Shown here: in pieces, positions 25,355 to 34,819 of the stretch
How positions within the stretch are numbered: position 1 is the first letter of the stretch
How the letters are laid out: every line of letters starts with the position of its first letter
DNA from: Halorussus aquaticus
Lineage (GTDB): Archaea; Halobacteriota; Halobacteria; Halobacteriales; Haladaptataceae
Direction: 5' to 3'
NCBI RefSeq assembly: GCF_024218795.1
Contig: NZ_CP100400.1
Coordinates: 1,488,001-1,552,000 of the forward strand
Length of the DNA stretch: 64,000 nt
Made by a program: the position numbers and the translations under genes
The notes under the pieces: model-generated
Told to the model about the DNA's origin: nothing
Seen by the model: only the letters and a program-made list of their open reading frames with translations
The model's database searches: none

Positions 25355-27991
25355 CTACTCCACTTCGCGCTTCAGTTCCGCCAGTTCGTTCATCGCCTCC
25401 AGCGGCGTCATCGTCGCCACGTCCACCTCGCGGAGTCGCGCGGCGAGTTCGTCCTCCGCACCGTCTGCGATGGCCTTCGGTGTCGGTTCCGAGTTGTCGT
25501 CTTCGACTCCCCCGGTCTCGGGGTCCGACTCCTCGACTTCCACGTCGGCCGACTCCGCCTCGCTAAGCAACTCCCGCGCTCGCTCGACTATCTCGTCCGG
25601 AACACCGGCCTCGCGGGCCACCTGCACGCCGTAGGAGGCGGTGGCCGCGCCCCGGCGCACGTCGTGGTCGAAGACGACCTCCTCGTCGGTCTGGTCGGCG
25701 GAGAAGTGGAGGTTGAACGCCCGCGGCAGGTCCGCGGCGGTCCGGGTGAGTTCGTGGTGGTGGGTGGCGAACAGCGTGAGCGCGCCCACCTCGTCGTGGA
25801 CGTGTTCGGTCACGGCGCGGGCGATGGCGAGACCGTCGGTGGTGCTGGTTCCGCGGCCCACCTCGTCCAGCAGGACCAGCGACTCGTCGGTGGCGCTCTC
25901 CAGAATCGAGGCGAGTTCGGTCATCTCGACCATGAACGTCGAGCGGCCCCCGGCGATGTCGTCGCTCGCGCCGACCCGGGTGAAGACGCGGTCCACCGGG
26001 TCGATGCGGGCGCTCGCCGCCGGGACGAAACTCCCGGTCTGGGCGAGGACGGTGACGAGCGCGACCTGCCGCATGTACGTCGATTTCCCCGACATGTTCG
26101 GGCCGGTGATGACCGCGAAGGAGTCCTCGGCGTCGAGGCGGGTGTCGTTGGGCACGAACGACTGCTGGGTCCGCTCCACGACGGGGTGGCGGCCGCCCTC
26201 GATGCGGATACCGTCCCCGCCGATTTCCGGGCGGACGTAGTCCCGCGTGGCCGCGACCTCAGCCAGCGCGGCCAGCACGTCGAGTCGGGCGAGCGCGTCG
26301 GCCACGGCCTGCACGCGCTCGGACTCGGCGGCCACCGACGACCGCACCTCGCGGAACAGGTCGTGTTCGAGGTCGTCGGCCCGGTTCTCGGCCCGCAGAA
26401 TCTCGTCCTCGCGCTGCTTGAGTTCGGGCGTGTAGAACCGCTCGGAGTTCTTCAGGGTCTGGCGGCGCTCGTAGTCGTCGGGCACCGCGTCGAGGTTGGG
26501 GTTCGTGACCTCGATGTAGTAGCCGTGGACCGAGTTGTGGCCCACCTTGAGCGAGTCGACGCCGGTCCGCTCGCGCTCCTTCGCTTCGAGGTCGTCTATC
26601 CACGCCTTGCCCTCGCGCTCGGTCGCCCGGAGTTCGTCGAGTTCGTCGTCGTAACCGGGCTTTATCACGTCGCCTTCGGTGATTTCCCGCGCGGGGTCCT
26701 CCCGAATCGCGCGCTCGACGAGGTCCCGGACGTCGGCGAGTTCGTCGAGGTTCCCGCGGAGTTCGGTCAGCAACTCGGACTCGAAGTCGACCATCGCGGC
26801 CTTCAACTCGGGCACCACGTCGAGGGTGGCCTTCAGCGAGCGCAGGTCGCGGGCGTTGGCCCGCCCCCGCGAGATGCGGGCGATGAGGCGCTCGATGTCG
26901 TACACGTCCCGGAGCAGGTCCCGGGCCGCCTCACGGGCCTGCACGTCGTGGGTCCACTCCTCGACGGCGTCGAGTCTGGCCTCGATGCGGTCGGGTTCGA
27001 GCAGCGGACGCCGGAGCCAGTCCTTGAGCGTCCGACTTCCGAGCGCCGACGAGGTCTCGTCCAGCACGCCGAGCAGGGTCACGTCGGCGTCGCCGTGGAC
27101 CGTCCGGCGCTCGAACAGTTCGAGGCTGGCGAGCGCCACCCGGTCCAGCAGCATGTACTCGCGGGGTTCGTAGCGGGTCAGGTGGTTGAGGTAGTCGAGG
27201 TGCCCGTCTTCGCCTGCATGCCCGTCGGCACGTTTTCCACCGCGGGTGTACTCGGCGTACGCGAGGAGGGCACCGCAGGCGCGGACCTCCACGTCGGCCG
27301 CGAGCAGGGCGTCGGGCGACCCGAAGTAGCGCTCGACTCGGTCGGCCGCGGCGTCGGGGTCGAACGCCTCGGCGTCGTAGGGCGAGACCATGCAGTCGGC
27401 CTCGAACGGGTCGGCGGTGGCGTCGGGTTCCGTGATGGCCTCGGCCGGGGCGAACCGACTCACCTCGTCGGCGACCAACTCCTCGCGGCGCGCGCTGGTC
27501 GCGTAGAAGTCGCCGGTCGAGACGTCGAGCAGGGCGACGCCGTAGCGGTCGGGGTCCTCCGTGAGGCAGGCCACGAAGTTGTTGTCCTCGGTGTCGAGCA
27601 GTTCGTCCTCGGTCAGGGTGCCGGGGGTCACGATTCGGGTGACCGCGCGCTCGACCACCCCGGTAGCGTCCTCGGGGTCCTGCACTTGGTCGGCGACGGC
27701 GACCCGGTAGCCCGCGTCCAGCAGGGTCTCGATGTACGACTCGGCGTTGTCGATGGGGATGCCCGCCATCGGATACGTCCCGGTCGAGTCCTCGCGCTTG
27801 GTCAGCGCGATTTCGAGCAGTCGCGCGGTCCGTTCCGCGGCGTCACAGAACGTCTCGTAGAAGTCCCCCACCTGAAACAGCACGAGCGAGTCGTCGTACT
27901 TCCGGCACAACTCGAAGTACTGACTCATCATCGGCGTCAGGTCGTCCTCGTTCTCGGCCATCTTCTCGGGTGGCCCCAGCGCCGCGTCCAT
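25355..27991 (-). CDS. mutS: DNA mismatch repair protein MutS
   Basis: An 878-residue MutS1. ATG 27991 ([10 protein letters not shown]) is preferred over an upstream in-frame ATG at 28018. The mismatch-binding motif [15 protein letters not shown] (Phe-x-Glu wedge) is near residue 40. The connector, lever and clamp domains follow. The ATPase has Walker [10 protein letters not shown], the STFMVEMTE signature, Walker [14 protein letters not shown], and the His loop [10 protein letters not shown]. Its acidic C-terminal region (about 805-850) is low-complexity. No mutL is adjacent in the window. The function, mismatch recognition after replication, is firm for the family. Confidence 0.96.
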   Translation of the reverse strand: MDAALGPPEKMAENEDDLTPMMSQYFELCRKYDDSLVLFQVGDFYETFCDAAERTARLLEIALTKREDSTGTYPMAGIPIDNAESYIETLLDAGYRVAVADQVQDPEDATGVVERAVTRIVTPGTLTEDELLDTEDNNFVACLTEDPDRYGVALLDVSTGDFYATSARREELVADEVSRFAPAEAITEPDATADPFEADCMVSPYDAEAFDPDAAADRVERYFGSPDALLAADVEVRACGALLAYAEYTRGGKRADGHAGEDGHLDYLNHLTRYEPREYMLLDRVALASLELFERRTVHGDADVTLLGVLDETSSALGSRTLKDWLRRPLLEPDRIEARLDAVEEWTHDVQAREAARDLLRDVYDIERLIARISRGRANARDLRSLKATLDVVPELKAAMVDFESELLTELRGNLDELADVRDLVERAIREDPAREITEGDVIKPGYDDELDELRATEREGKAWIDDLEAKERERTGVDSLKVGHNSVHGYYIEVTNPNLDAVPDDYERRQTLKNSERFYTPELKQREDEILRAENRADDLEHDLFREVRSSVAAESERVQAVADALARLDVLAALAEVAATRDYVRPEIGGDGIRIEGGRHPVVERTQQSFVPNDTRLDAEDSFAVITGPNMSGKSTYMRQVALVTVLAQTGSFVPAASARIDPVDRVFTRVGASDDIAGGRSTFMVEMTELASILESATDESLVLLDEVGRGTSTTDGLAIARAVTEHVHDEVGALTLFATHHHELTRTAADLPRAFNLHFSADQTDEEVVFDHDVRRGAATASYGVQVAREAGVPDEIVERARELLSEAESADVEVEESDPETGGVEDDNSEPTPKAIADGAEDELAARLREVDVATMTPLEAMNELAELKREVE

Positions 27992-28034
27992 GAGTGATAG
28001 TAGAGTGGCCCGAGCCAAAAATAGGAATCGGATG

Positions 28035-28107
28035 CCGACGGCGGGATTGCTCCCCGTCGTCCGACTGCTGTGCGGTCACTATTGTTCAATCAGTAGCTAG
28101 CTTTTCC
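28035..28107 (+). repeat. Dispersed intergenic element, copy B
   Basis: Just upstream of mutS (leftward) and before the low-GC gene. It carries GGCGGGATTGCTC (compare GGCGCGATTGCTC in copy A), then TGCTGTGCGG at 28066-28075 and CAGTAGCTAGCTTTTCC at 28091-28107. The spacing between the two blocks is 25 bases here and 27 in copy A. It is shorter than copy A and lacks its two hairpins. No coding potential is seen. Confidence 0.5.
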
Positions 28108-28263
28108 CGTTCACCGACCTCTGCGGTGTGGTGAACTGCGTACGGGAGTGATAGCTGGCGCTGTCGAAACGCTTCGACTCTGCCCGGAGTTGGGGTGGAC
28201 GATGCGTGGTGCGAACGTATCGCTGACCGAGTTTGATTGGTACTGATACTGATTCTCTGAGAG

Positions 28264-28776
28264 TTATCCCGTCGATTGCAGGTTGTCTGAGTCGGACTGG
28301 GGCATCGCGTCGGTCTCTCGTCGCTTCCGAATCCAGCGGAGACTGAGACCGATGACAAACCCAAGTGAAGCGAGGACGAGTGCTTCAGGGAACGTACGCT
28401 CAAACGCCGCAACCGGGTCGAGATAATAATTCTCGATCGCCGTGGGAGACCCAATCGTCCAACTGACGTTCCCATACACGGGACTCCAGCCAAGGAGGAT
28501 ACTCGGGAGATACCCTTCATTTAGATACGCATGAAGGGCGGCGAGGCCGATAACGAAGAGCATGCCTGTTGCGTGCCAACTCGGGAGGTATCCATCGAGT
28601 AGGAACACCTCGTGAAGCGTCTCAATCACTCCACCCTCGAATTTCGTAAGAAAGAGGGCATATTCCAACACCACACCGACGATGGCAAACCCAACTGCGA
28701 GTATGAACGCCTGTCGTGTCCTCGACCACTTCTCCCCAAGAAGCAGGTCGGTGAATCGGTCAGACCCAAGGCTCAT
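28264..28776 (-). CDS. Membrane protein in a lower-GC patch (unknown function)
   Basis: A 170-residue protein with about four membrane segments (residues 22-45, 68-90, 93-100 region, 128-150) and a positive, polar C-terminus (RWIRKRRETDAMPQSD). I recognise no family. Base composition is visibly lower in GC than its neighbours, with many A/T-ending codons, suggesting recent transfer. A 6-bp inverted repeat, GAGCAA-N5-TTGCTC at 28778-28794, lies immediately before the ATG, and a TATA-like stretch (CATATTAGT, minus strand) sits about 20-30 bases upstream. Confidence 0.65.
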   Translation of the reverse strand: MSLGSDRFTDLLLGEKWSRTRQAFILAVGFAIVGVVLEYALFLTKFEGGVIETLHEVFLLDGYLPSWHATGMLFVIGLAALHAYLNEGYLPSILLGWSPVYGNVSWTIGSPTAIENYYLDPVAAFERTFPEALVLASLGFVIGLSLRWIRKRRETDAMPQSDSDNLQSTG

Positions 28777-29039
28777 AGAGCAAAGTTGTTGCTCAAATTA
28801 CTAATATGTTCTTCCCGTTCCAATTGGCTCAAAACCGAAACGATAGATAAACGCTCTATATCACGCGTATTCGGAGTTGTACTGTTCGGGAGAGAGGATT
28901 CCGACGAGGTTGTATCTTCCTTTCTCCTCTCTCCCATCACATCACCGACCGCTCGCCCACTCGACGACGGTCGAAGAAGAACCGCCAGAAGCCGCCGAGA
29001 GCGGAACGGCTAACCGGCGCTGGCACCGTAGAGTTACGC
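28777..29039. other. AT-richer intergenic region with an 11-bp inverted repeat
   Basis: This 263-base gap holds no recognisable gene. It contains a perfect inverted repeat, GGGAGAGAGGA at 28888-28898 and TCCTCTCTCCC at 28925-28935, separated by 26 bases. As RNA this would be a purine/pyrimidine 11-bp stem. It lies upstream of the thioredoxin-like gene at 29040, about 100 bases from its start, and could be a regulatory hairpin, a transcription-factor site or the end of a transferred segment. Confidence 0.5.
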
Positions 29040-29393
29040 GTGACCGACCAGAACGCAACGACCGCGGACAAGCCGGTTCACCTCCGCGACGCCGACGAAC
29101 TCGACGCCTTCGTCGCCGACAACGACCTCGCGCTGGTGGACTTCTACACCAAGGGCTGTTCGCTCTGTCAGGCCATCGAACCGGTCGTCGGGAACGTGGC
29201 CCGTGCGACCGACGCCGCCGTGGGGATGCTGAACCCCCGCGACGACCTGTCGCTCGTCGAGGCGTACGACGTTCGGAGCGTCCCGACACTGCTCCTGTTC
29301 GAGGACGGCGAACTCGTCGGGCGGATGGCGGAGGGGTTTCGGGGGACCGAGGCAGTCGTCGAGTTCGTGGAGTCGAGGGGCGAGACGCAGTAG
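29040..29393 (+). CDS. Thioredoxin-family protein with CSLC site
   Basis: A 117-residue protein with GTG start at 29040. The thioredoxin core is LALVDFYTKGCSLCQAIEPVVGNVA, with CSLC at about residues 41-44 instead of CGPC, and the cis-proline in RSVPTLLLFEDGELVGR. The 20-residue N-terminal extension is charged. The altered dipeptide should change redox potential; the partner is unknown. It is followed by a small membrane protein on the same strand. Confidence 0.88.
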   Translation: MTDQNATTADKPVHLRDADELDAFVADNDLALVDFYTKGCSLCQAIEPVVGNVARATDAAVGMLNPRDDLSLVEAYDVRSVPTLLLFEDGELVGRMAEGFRGTEAVVEFVESRGETQ

Positions 29394-29569
29394 CACAGTT
29401 CGTTTCGGAATCGGATTTTCGGTGCTTTTCGGAACGCGAATTTCCCGGAGCAATCCAGTCGATTGCCTCGCTGCAGTTCGCCGACTGCTCCGCGAGGGCT
29501 TTTGTCGGTGGCGGGCGTGCTCACGGCGACGCCGGTCGTTCGCGGCGCACGACCACGATAGAGAATCCG

Positions 29570-29851
29570 GTGTTCGTACTTGCCTCGAACGAGGGCGTGT
29601 TCGGCGTTCCCCACGGCATCCTCTCGTCGCGCGACGAGTGGATAGCGCTGGCCATCGGTCTCGTCGCCGTCGCGCTCCTCTACGACGGCGACTTGGACCT
29701 CAGACCGCGGGGAACCGCGGCTATCGTCGGCGTCGCCGTCTCGCTCGTTCTCTCCGGCGTCGGTCCGCCGGTCGTGACCGACGAGTGGCACGTCCCGGTC
29801 GTGGTCGTCGTTCTGGTGTTCGGCGGTGCCGCCGTCCTGTTTCGACGGTGA
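29570..29851 (+). CDS. Small membrane protein (three TM, unknown function)
   Basis: A 93-residue protein if the GTG at 29570 is the start; the frame is open far upstream but without protein-like composition. Three hydrophobic segments (about 25-40, 47-62, 72-88) are separated by short loops (YDGDLDLRPRG and VVTDEWH). No catalytic motif. The exact start is uncertain, and no clear Shine-Dalgarno sequence is seen. It may be transcribed with the thioredoxin-like gene 176 bases upstream. Confidence 0.5.
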   Translation: MFVLASNEGVFGVPHGILSSRDEWIALAIGLVAVALLYDGDLDLRPRGTAAIVGVAVSLVLSGVGPPVVTDEWHVPVVVVVLVFGGAAVLFRR

Positions 29852-29900
29852 CCGACGCGGGCGAGCGACGGCGACCCCCGGCCGTCGGTGACGATTCGGC

Positions 29901-30590
29901 TCAACTGACCGCGGACGACGGTGTCGCTTCCCCGACGAACGTCTCGATGATCTCGGAGCCGAACCCGCGCTTCGAGAACACCGTCACCAAGTCGCCGCTC
30001 CGAATCTCGGTGTCGCCCTGCGGGAGGAGGACCGACTGGTCGCGCTCGATGGCGACGACCCGAACGTCGTCCGGGAGAACGTCGTTCTCGTCGGCGGCGG
30101 CGAGGCTCCGACCGGTGATGGCGCTGTCCTCGCCCACGGTAATCTCGAATATCTCGGCGTCGCCCGAGAGGTGCATGAAGTCCTTTATCGAGGGTCGCTG
30201 GACCGCCCGATAGAGATACTCCGCGATGAGTTGCTCCGGATTTTCGAGGGCGTTGACGCCGAGCCGTCGGAAGAGGCTCATGTGCTCGGGGTCGTGGACG
30301 ACCGACACCTGCGAGGGGATTTCGAGTTCCCGAGCGAGTAGCATCACCATGATGTTCGTCGCGTCGGACTCGGTCGTGCTGATGATGGCGTCGGCCCGGT
30401 CGCCGCCCGCCTCTTCGAGCGCCTCCATCGTCGTCGCGTCCCTGTTCAGCACGAGGCAGTCGTGGTTCCGGGAGATGTCGCTGGCCACTGCCTCGTCGCG
30501 TTCGACGACGACCACGTCGTGGCTCTCCCTGCTGGCGAGTTCGACGAGCGGAGACCCGATGTCGCCTGCGCCAACGATAATTACGTACAT
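29901..30590 (-). CDS. TrkA-type RCK_N/RCK_C protein (potassium uptake regulatory subunit)
   Basis: A 229-residue protein. The Rossmann RCK_N domain starts YVIIVGAGDIGSPLVELA (GxGxxG) and continues VVVERDEAVA, LVLNRDATTMEALEEAG and ADAIISTTESDATNI, as in TrkA. RCK_C occupies about residues 140-222 (DFMHLSGDAEIFEITV ... LLPQGDTEIRSGDLVTVFSKRG). It is a cytosolic nucleotide-binding regulator of a TrkH-type K+ channel; no trkH is in the window. Its RCK_C is closely similar to that of the Lrp-type regulator at 31082. A TATA box (CTTTTATAGT, minus strand, about 30613-30622) suits a near-leaderless transcript. Confidence 0.92.
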   Translation of the reverse strand: MYVIIVGAGDIGSPLVELASRESHDVVVVERDEAVASDISRNHDCLVLNRDATTMEALEEAGGDRADAIISTTESDATNIMVMLLARELEIPSQVSVVHDPEHMSLFRRLGVNALENPEQLIAEYLYRAVQRPSIKDFMHLSGDAEIFEITVGEDSAITGRSLAAADENDVLPDDVRVVAIERDQSVLLPQGDTEIRSGDLVTVFSKRGFGSEIIETFVGEATPSSAVS

Positions 30591-30674
30591 GCTAGATTGA
30601 GGAACACAGAATACTATAAAAGTAGTTGGTTGCGATTCCGTAACTCTAAGTGGGATGGTTCCGAAATCCGGAGC

Positions 30675-31031
30675 ATGTCCCAAGACTCCGACAACCGGTC
30701 CGACTCCCCTGGCTCCTCGCTCCCCGACGACCTCGCGGAACGTCTCTCCGACCTGTCCGAGTCCGAACTCCGCGCGGTCATCTCCCACGCGGAGTCGCTC
30801 CTGCCGCGACCGCCGACGGTGACGGACCTGCTCGAAGCGCGCCCGGGAGAGGAGATTCTCGACGTCGAAGAGCGCGACGGCTACGCGAAGGTCGTCAAAC
30901 GCCAACCGTGCGCGCAGGGTTGCGAGGAGTGTCCCCACGGGCCGTACCTCTACCACGTCCGAGTGGAGAACCATCCCGAAGACGGAGCGGGACCGTCCCT
31001 GCACTGGGAGTTCGTCGGACTGGTCAAGTAA
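30675..31031 (+). CDS. Haloarchaeal protein with C-x3-C-x2-C-P-H-G-P-Y motif
   Basis: A 118-residue protein. An N-terminal helical region (LPDDLAERLSDLSESELRAVISHAESLL) is followed by a compact domain with VVKRQPCAQGCEECPHGPYLYHVRVE. The three Cys and His pattern is like that of DUF6788-type small proteins (often QPCG...CPHGPY), possibly metal-binding. Function unknown. It lies between the TrkA and Lrp-RCK genes on the opposite strand and may belong to the same regulatory block only by position. Confidence 0.7.
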   Translation: MSQDSDNRSDSPGSSLPDDLAERLSDLSESELRAVISHAESLLPRPPTVTDLLEARPGEEILDVEERDGYAKVVKRQPCAQGCEECPHGPYLYHVRVENHPEDGAGPSLHWEFVGLVK

Positions 31032-31081
31032 CCGTAGAGCGTGACCGGCGTAGTGACTACGTCTCGGAGCGACGGAGGACG

Positions 31082-31825
31082 TTACTGCTCGCTGAACGCC
31101 GCTATCGTCTCGTCGTCGATGCCGGTCCGCGAGAAGAGGGTGACCACGTCGTCGGGATTCATCTTGGTGTCTCCCTTCGGCGTCAGCATCTGTTCGTCGC
31201 GCTCTATCGAGATGATGAGCGCCTCCGAATCGATGATGCCTCGCTCGTTCGCCTCCTGAAGGGTAAGTCCGGCAATCGGTGCCGAACGGGTCACGGTGAG
31301 TTCCACCACTTCCGCACCGCCCGAGAGGTTCATGAAGTCGGTGATGGAGTGGCCCTCGGGTCCGTCCTCGGGGCCGAACGCGTCGTAGGGACCGCGATAC
31401 TCCTGCTGAATCAGGTTCTCCTCCTCGATGTCGATGCCGAGGGCCGCGAGGTCCCGCGCGACGCGCGAGAGGTCGGCCATGTCCTCGCCGACGGCGGTCA
31501 CGTGGAGGTTCCCGCGTCCCGTCATCAGTTCGCGGACGCCGATGACGCCGGGGATGTCCGCGACCTGCTTGGCGATGCGCTCGCGGTCGGGGACGTCGGT
31601 CGAACAGATGAAGAGGTTCCTCAGCCGACGTTCCGCGCGCTCGTAGTCGATGCGGACGTGATACCCCTCTATCACGCCCTCGGCTTCGAGTTGCTGGATT
31701 CGGTTCCGTATCGTCCCCGCCGAGACGTTGACCTCCTCGGCGATGTCCGGGGCCGAGATACCGCGTGCGTCCCGAGCGAGGTGGTAGAGGATGCGCTTGT
31801 CTATCTCGTCCAAGCGAACGCTCAT
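31082..31825 (-). CDS. Lrp/AsnC-type regulator fused to RCK_C (TrkA_C) domain
   Basis: A 247-residue protein. Residues 1-65 are an AsnC-type winged helix (LDEIDKRILYHLARDARGISAPDIAEEVNVSAGTIRNRIQQLEAEGVI). Residues 68-145 are the alpha/beta ligand-binding RAM-like part. Residues about 160-245 are an RCK_C domain (ITDFMNLSGGAEVVELTV ... MLTPKGDTKMNPDDVVTLFSRTG). It is probably a transcription factor whose second sensor is an RCK_C ligand pocket (nucleotide or ion). It stands divergent from the uspA-permease operon, which is its likely target; candidate operator arms lie at 32006-32032. Confidence 0.9.
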   Translation of the reverse strand: MSVRLDEIDKRILYHLARDARGISAPDIAEEVNVSAGTIRNRIQQLEAEGVIEGYHVRIDYERAERRLRNLFICSTDVPDRERIAKQVADIPGVIGVRELMTGRGNLHVTAVGEDMADLSRVARDLAALGIDIEEENLIQQEYRGPYDAFGPEDGPEGHSITDFMNLSGGAEVVELTVTRSAPIAGLTLQEANERGIIDSEALIISIERDEQMLTPKGDTKMNPDDVVTLFSRTGIDDETIAAFSEQ

Positions 31826-31986
31826 ACTTCGGAGGTGGGCGAGCGGGGGTAAACCGCTTCCGACTTCGGGTATCGCCGCCGCTCGGCGGTGCGACGCTCG
31901 TTCTCTCGATAGGCTGATAGTGATTCCCCGGTGGGATTTCGGAATGCTCAATTTTGACGTGTGTGATGACTGCCTGCAAAACCATA

Positions 31987-32032
31987 CTTATATACTCTAG
32001 AAGGATAACCTCCCGACTAACGAGAGAGGTTA
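31987..32032 (+). promoter_or_regulatory. TATA box and inverted repeat before the uspA-permease operon
   Basis: CTTATATA at 31987-31994 is a strong archaeal TATA element. About 20-25 bases downstream lies an inverted repeat TAACCTC (32006-32012) and GAGGTTA (32026-32032) with a 13-base spacer, close to the expected transcription start and just before ATG 32036. A repressor bound there would block initiation; the Lrp-RCK_C regulator encoded next door is the natural candidate. Confidence 0.6.
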
Positions 32033-32035
32033 CGC

Positions 32036-32479
32036 ATGACAGACACACTACTACAGCGAATCGTCCTGCCGGTCGCGTCGGTGGAGGACGCCGAGGCGAC
32101 CTGCGAGCAGGTGCTTCCTCGACTCCGAGACGGCGGCGGTGAGGTGTTGGCCGTCCACGTCGTCGAGAAGGCAGGCGGAGCGCCCGACAAGGCCTCCGTC
32201 GAACAGCGCGAGGAGTGGGCGCGCGACATCTTCGCGGTCGTCGAGGAGGGCCTCGCGGCGGACGGAATCGACCTCGAAACGCGAATCCTCTACGGCACCG
32301 ACGTCGCCGAGGCGATACTCGACGCCGCCGACGAGTTCGACGCTTCCGCCGTCGTCTTCACCCCCCGAGGCGGCAGTCGGTGGCTCAAGCTCCTGACGAA
32401 CGACACGGCGACTGGCCTCGTCCGGAACGCCGACAGGCCGGTCGTCGTCCTGCCGGACGAGGCGGAGGCGAACGGATGA
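32036..32479 (+). CDS. Universal stress protein (UspA family)
   Basis: A 147-residue single Usp domain: ILYGTDVAEAILDAADEFDASAVVFTPRGGSRWLKLLTNDTATGLVRNADRPVVVLP. The usual Gly-x2-Gly-x9-Gly-Ser/Thr ATP-binding motif is degraded here (TPRGGSRWLKLLTND), so it may not bind ATP. The TGA stop overlaps the ATG of the permease (ATGA), so it is co-translated with it and may regulate transport. Confidence 0.9.
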   Translation: MTDTLLQRIVLPVASVEDAEATCEQVLPRLRDGGGEVLAVHVVEKAGGAPDKASVEQREEWARDIFAVVEEGLAADGIDLETRILYGTDVAEAILDAADEFDASAVVFTPRGGSRWLKLLTNDTATGLVRNADRPVVVLPDEAEANG

Positions 32480-34722
32480 CCGACCAGGAACTCGCCCGTG
32501 ACCTCGGCTTCCTCGAAGCCTACACCATCGGTCTGGGCACGATGATCGGTGCGGGCATCTTCGTCCTGCCGAGCATCGCGGCCGAGGCGGCGGGTCCGGC
32601 GAGCATGATTTCGTTCGCCGTCGGCGGTCTCGTCTCGCTGCTCGCGGCGCTCTCGCTGTCGGAACTCGCCACGGGAATGCCGAAGGCTGGCGGGAGCTAC
32701 TACTACGTCAACCGGTCGCTCGGGAGCTTCTTCGGGAGCATCGTCGGATGGGGCATGTGGGGCGGCCTGATGTTCGCGTCGGCGTTCTACATGCTCGGCT
32801 TCGGCCAGTACCTCACGTACTTCGTCCCGATGGGTTCGACGGGCGTGGCCATCGCGGCGCTCGTCATGGCCGCCATCCTGACCGGCGTCAACTACCGGGG
32901 CGTCAAGGAGACCGGCGCGCTCCAGAACGTCATCGTCCTCGCGCTGGTCGGACTCATCATCGTCTTCATCGCGTTCGGCGTCCTGAACGTGGACATGGAG
33001 ACCCTCGACCCGTTCAACCCGAACGGATGGCCCGCAGTCGCGGCCACTGCCGGGACGGTGTACGTCACGTTCATCGGGTTCGAGGTCATCGCCACCAGCG
33101 CCGAGGAGATTAAGAATCCGAGCCGCAACCTCCCGCTGTCGATGATTGCGGCGGTCGTCACGCCGACGCTGATGTACGTGCTGGTGATGTTCGTCAGCAC
33201 CGGCACCCTCTCCATCGACGCGCTCGCCACCTCGAACATTCCGGTCGCCCGCGTGGCCGAGCAGTTCCTCGGCGAAATCGGCGCGATCGCGATGGTCGTC
33301 GGGGCGGTCCTCGCCACGGTGTCCAGCGCGAACGCGTCCATCCTGTCGGCGGCCCGCGTCAACTTCGCGATGGGCCGGGACAAGATTCTCACCAACTGGC
33401 TCAATCAGGTCCACGAGCGCTTCCGCACGCCGTACCGCGCCATCGTCGCCACCGGCGCGGTCATCCTCGCGCTCATCGCCAGCGGCGTCCCCATCGGGAC
33501 GCTCGCGGAGGTCGCCTCCTTCTCGTATCTCGTCACGTACGCGCTCGTCCACGTCGCGGTCGTCGTGATGCGGCGGGCCGACCCGGACGACTACGACCCG
33601 GCGTTCCAGATTCCGAGCGTCCTCTACCCGGTCGTCCCGATTTTGGGCTTCGTCGCCTGCATCGCGATCCTGTTCCAGATGAGCTGGGTCGTGCAGGCCA
33701 TCGGCGTCGCAATCGTCTTCGTCGGCGTCGTCTGGTACTTCGCGTACGCGCGCGACCGCGCTATCACCGAGGGACTGGTCGGGGAGGCCATCGCGCCGGA
33801 ACCGACGACCGCCGCCGACGGCAAAGGCAACTATCGGGTCGTCGTCCCCGTCGCGAACCCCGACACCGAGCGGGACCTGCTCTGGTTGGCGGCCGCGAAC
33901 GCCCACGCCCACGAGGACGAACACGCCGAAATCATCGCGGTCAACGTCATCGAAGTGCCCCAGCAGACGTCGCTGTCTCAGGACCTCGAGTTCGAGAACG
34001 AGCGCGTCGAGCGCCAACAGGAACTGCTCGACGCCGCCCGGAACATCGCCGAGGACCTCGACATCGGTCTCCGGACGCGAGCGATAGTCGGGCGCGACGT
34101 CGGTGACGTCGTTCTCGACGTCGTCGAAGAGGAGCGGGCCGACCACGTGCTGATGGGCTGGAAGGGGTCCCGGAGCGCCCGCGAACACATCCTCGGGTCG
34201 AACATCGACCAAGTCGTCCAGCACGCACCCTGCGAGGTGACGCTGGCGAAACTGGCGACGACCGAGCGTCAGGACGTAGTGCGGGACGTCGTCGCGCTCG
34301 CAGGCGAAGGACCGCACGCTCCCGTCGCCGCTCGTCGCGGCGCGGAACTGGTCGATACCATCCCGGGAGAGGGGTCGCTCACCCTGCTCAACGCCCAGCG
34401 TCCGGACGACGAGGAGGACCCGCGCGAGCGCGGCGAAGCCGTAATCGCGGACCTCGCCGAGCGCGCCGGTATCGAGTACGTGGACTACGAGAGCGAAGTC
34501 GTCGTCGGCGACGATATCGAGCAGACGCTGCTCGACGCGGTCGCTGCGTACGACACGGTCTGCGTCGGCGCGACGCGTTCGGGGTCGGTCTCCCAAGCAC
34601 TGTTCGGGTCGATTCCGGAGACGATAGGCGAGCGAGTGGACGCCACCGTCGCCATGGTTCGCGGACCGAAGCAGACGGCGCGGAGCGTCCGCGAAGGCGT
34701 GATAGACCGCCTGAACTCGTAA
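32476..34722 (+). CDS. APC-family amino acid permease with two C-terminal Usp domains
   Basis: A 748-residue protein. Residues 1-440 are an APC transporter with about 12 membrane segments: the opening GFLEAYTIGLGTMIGAGIFVLPS carries the substrate-binding GAGIFVLP, followed by AGGSYYYVNRSLG. Residues about 450-600 are a Usp domain with the complete motif GWKGSRSAREHILGS, and about 620-748 are a second Usp-like domain (GATRSGSVSQALFGS). The cytosolic Usp pair probably binds ATP or AMP and gates transport. Cationic amino acids are the usual substrates of such haloarchaeal proteins (inference). ATG 32476 overlaps the uspA stop. Confidence 0.93.
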   Translation: MTDQELARDLGFLEAYTIGLGTMIGAGIFVLPSIAAEAAGPASMISFAVGGLVSLLAALSLSELATGMPKAGGSYYYVNRSLGSFFGSIVGWGMWGGLMFASAFYMLGFGQYLTYFVPMGSTGVAIAALVMAAILTGVNYRGVKETGALQNVIVLALVGLIIVFIAFGVLNVDMETLDPFNPNGWPAVAATAGTVYVTFIGFEVIATSAEEIKNPSRNLPLSMIAAVVTPTLMYVLVMFVSTGTLSIDALATSNIPVARVAEQFLGEIGAIAMVVGAVLATVSSANASILSAARVNFAMGRDKILTNWLNQVHERFRTPYRAIVATGAVILALIASGVPIGTLAEVASFSYLVTYALVHVAVVVMRRADPDDYDPAFQIPSVLYPVVPILGFVACIAILFQMSWVVQAIGVAIVFVGVVWYFAYARDRAITEGLVGEAIAPEPTTAADGKGNYRVVVPVANPDTERDLLWLAAANAHAHEDEHAEIIAVNVIEVPQQTSLSQDLEFENERVERQQELLDAARNIAEDLDIGLRTRAIVGRDVGDVVLDVVEEERADHVLMGWKGSRSAREHILGSNIDQVVQHAPCEVTLAKLATTERQDVVRDVVALAGEGPHAPVAARRGAELVDTIPGEGSLTLLNAQRPDDEEDPRERGEAVIADLAERAGIEYVDYESEVVVGDDIEQTLLDAVAAYDTVCVGATRSGSVSQALFGSIPETIGERVDATVAMVRGPKQTARSVREGVIDRLNS

Positions 34723-34819
34723 CCACGCCGGTCCGCTCCGGCTCCGACCACGGTTCGGCTCCGACAGACAATCGCCGATTACCGATTTTCCAGCGCGAGT
34801 TACCGTCCAGCGATTCGAC

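Noticed and set aside
25664-27997. 777-codon frame antisense to mutS
   Set aside because: Shadow of mutS; no family features and a start inside the mutS 3' half.
29901-32048. 715-codon frame joining the TrkA-type protein with sequence antisense to neighbouring genes
   Set aside because: Only the last 229 codons are protein-like (ATG 30590); the rest is a stop-free Arg-rich extension.
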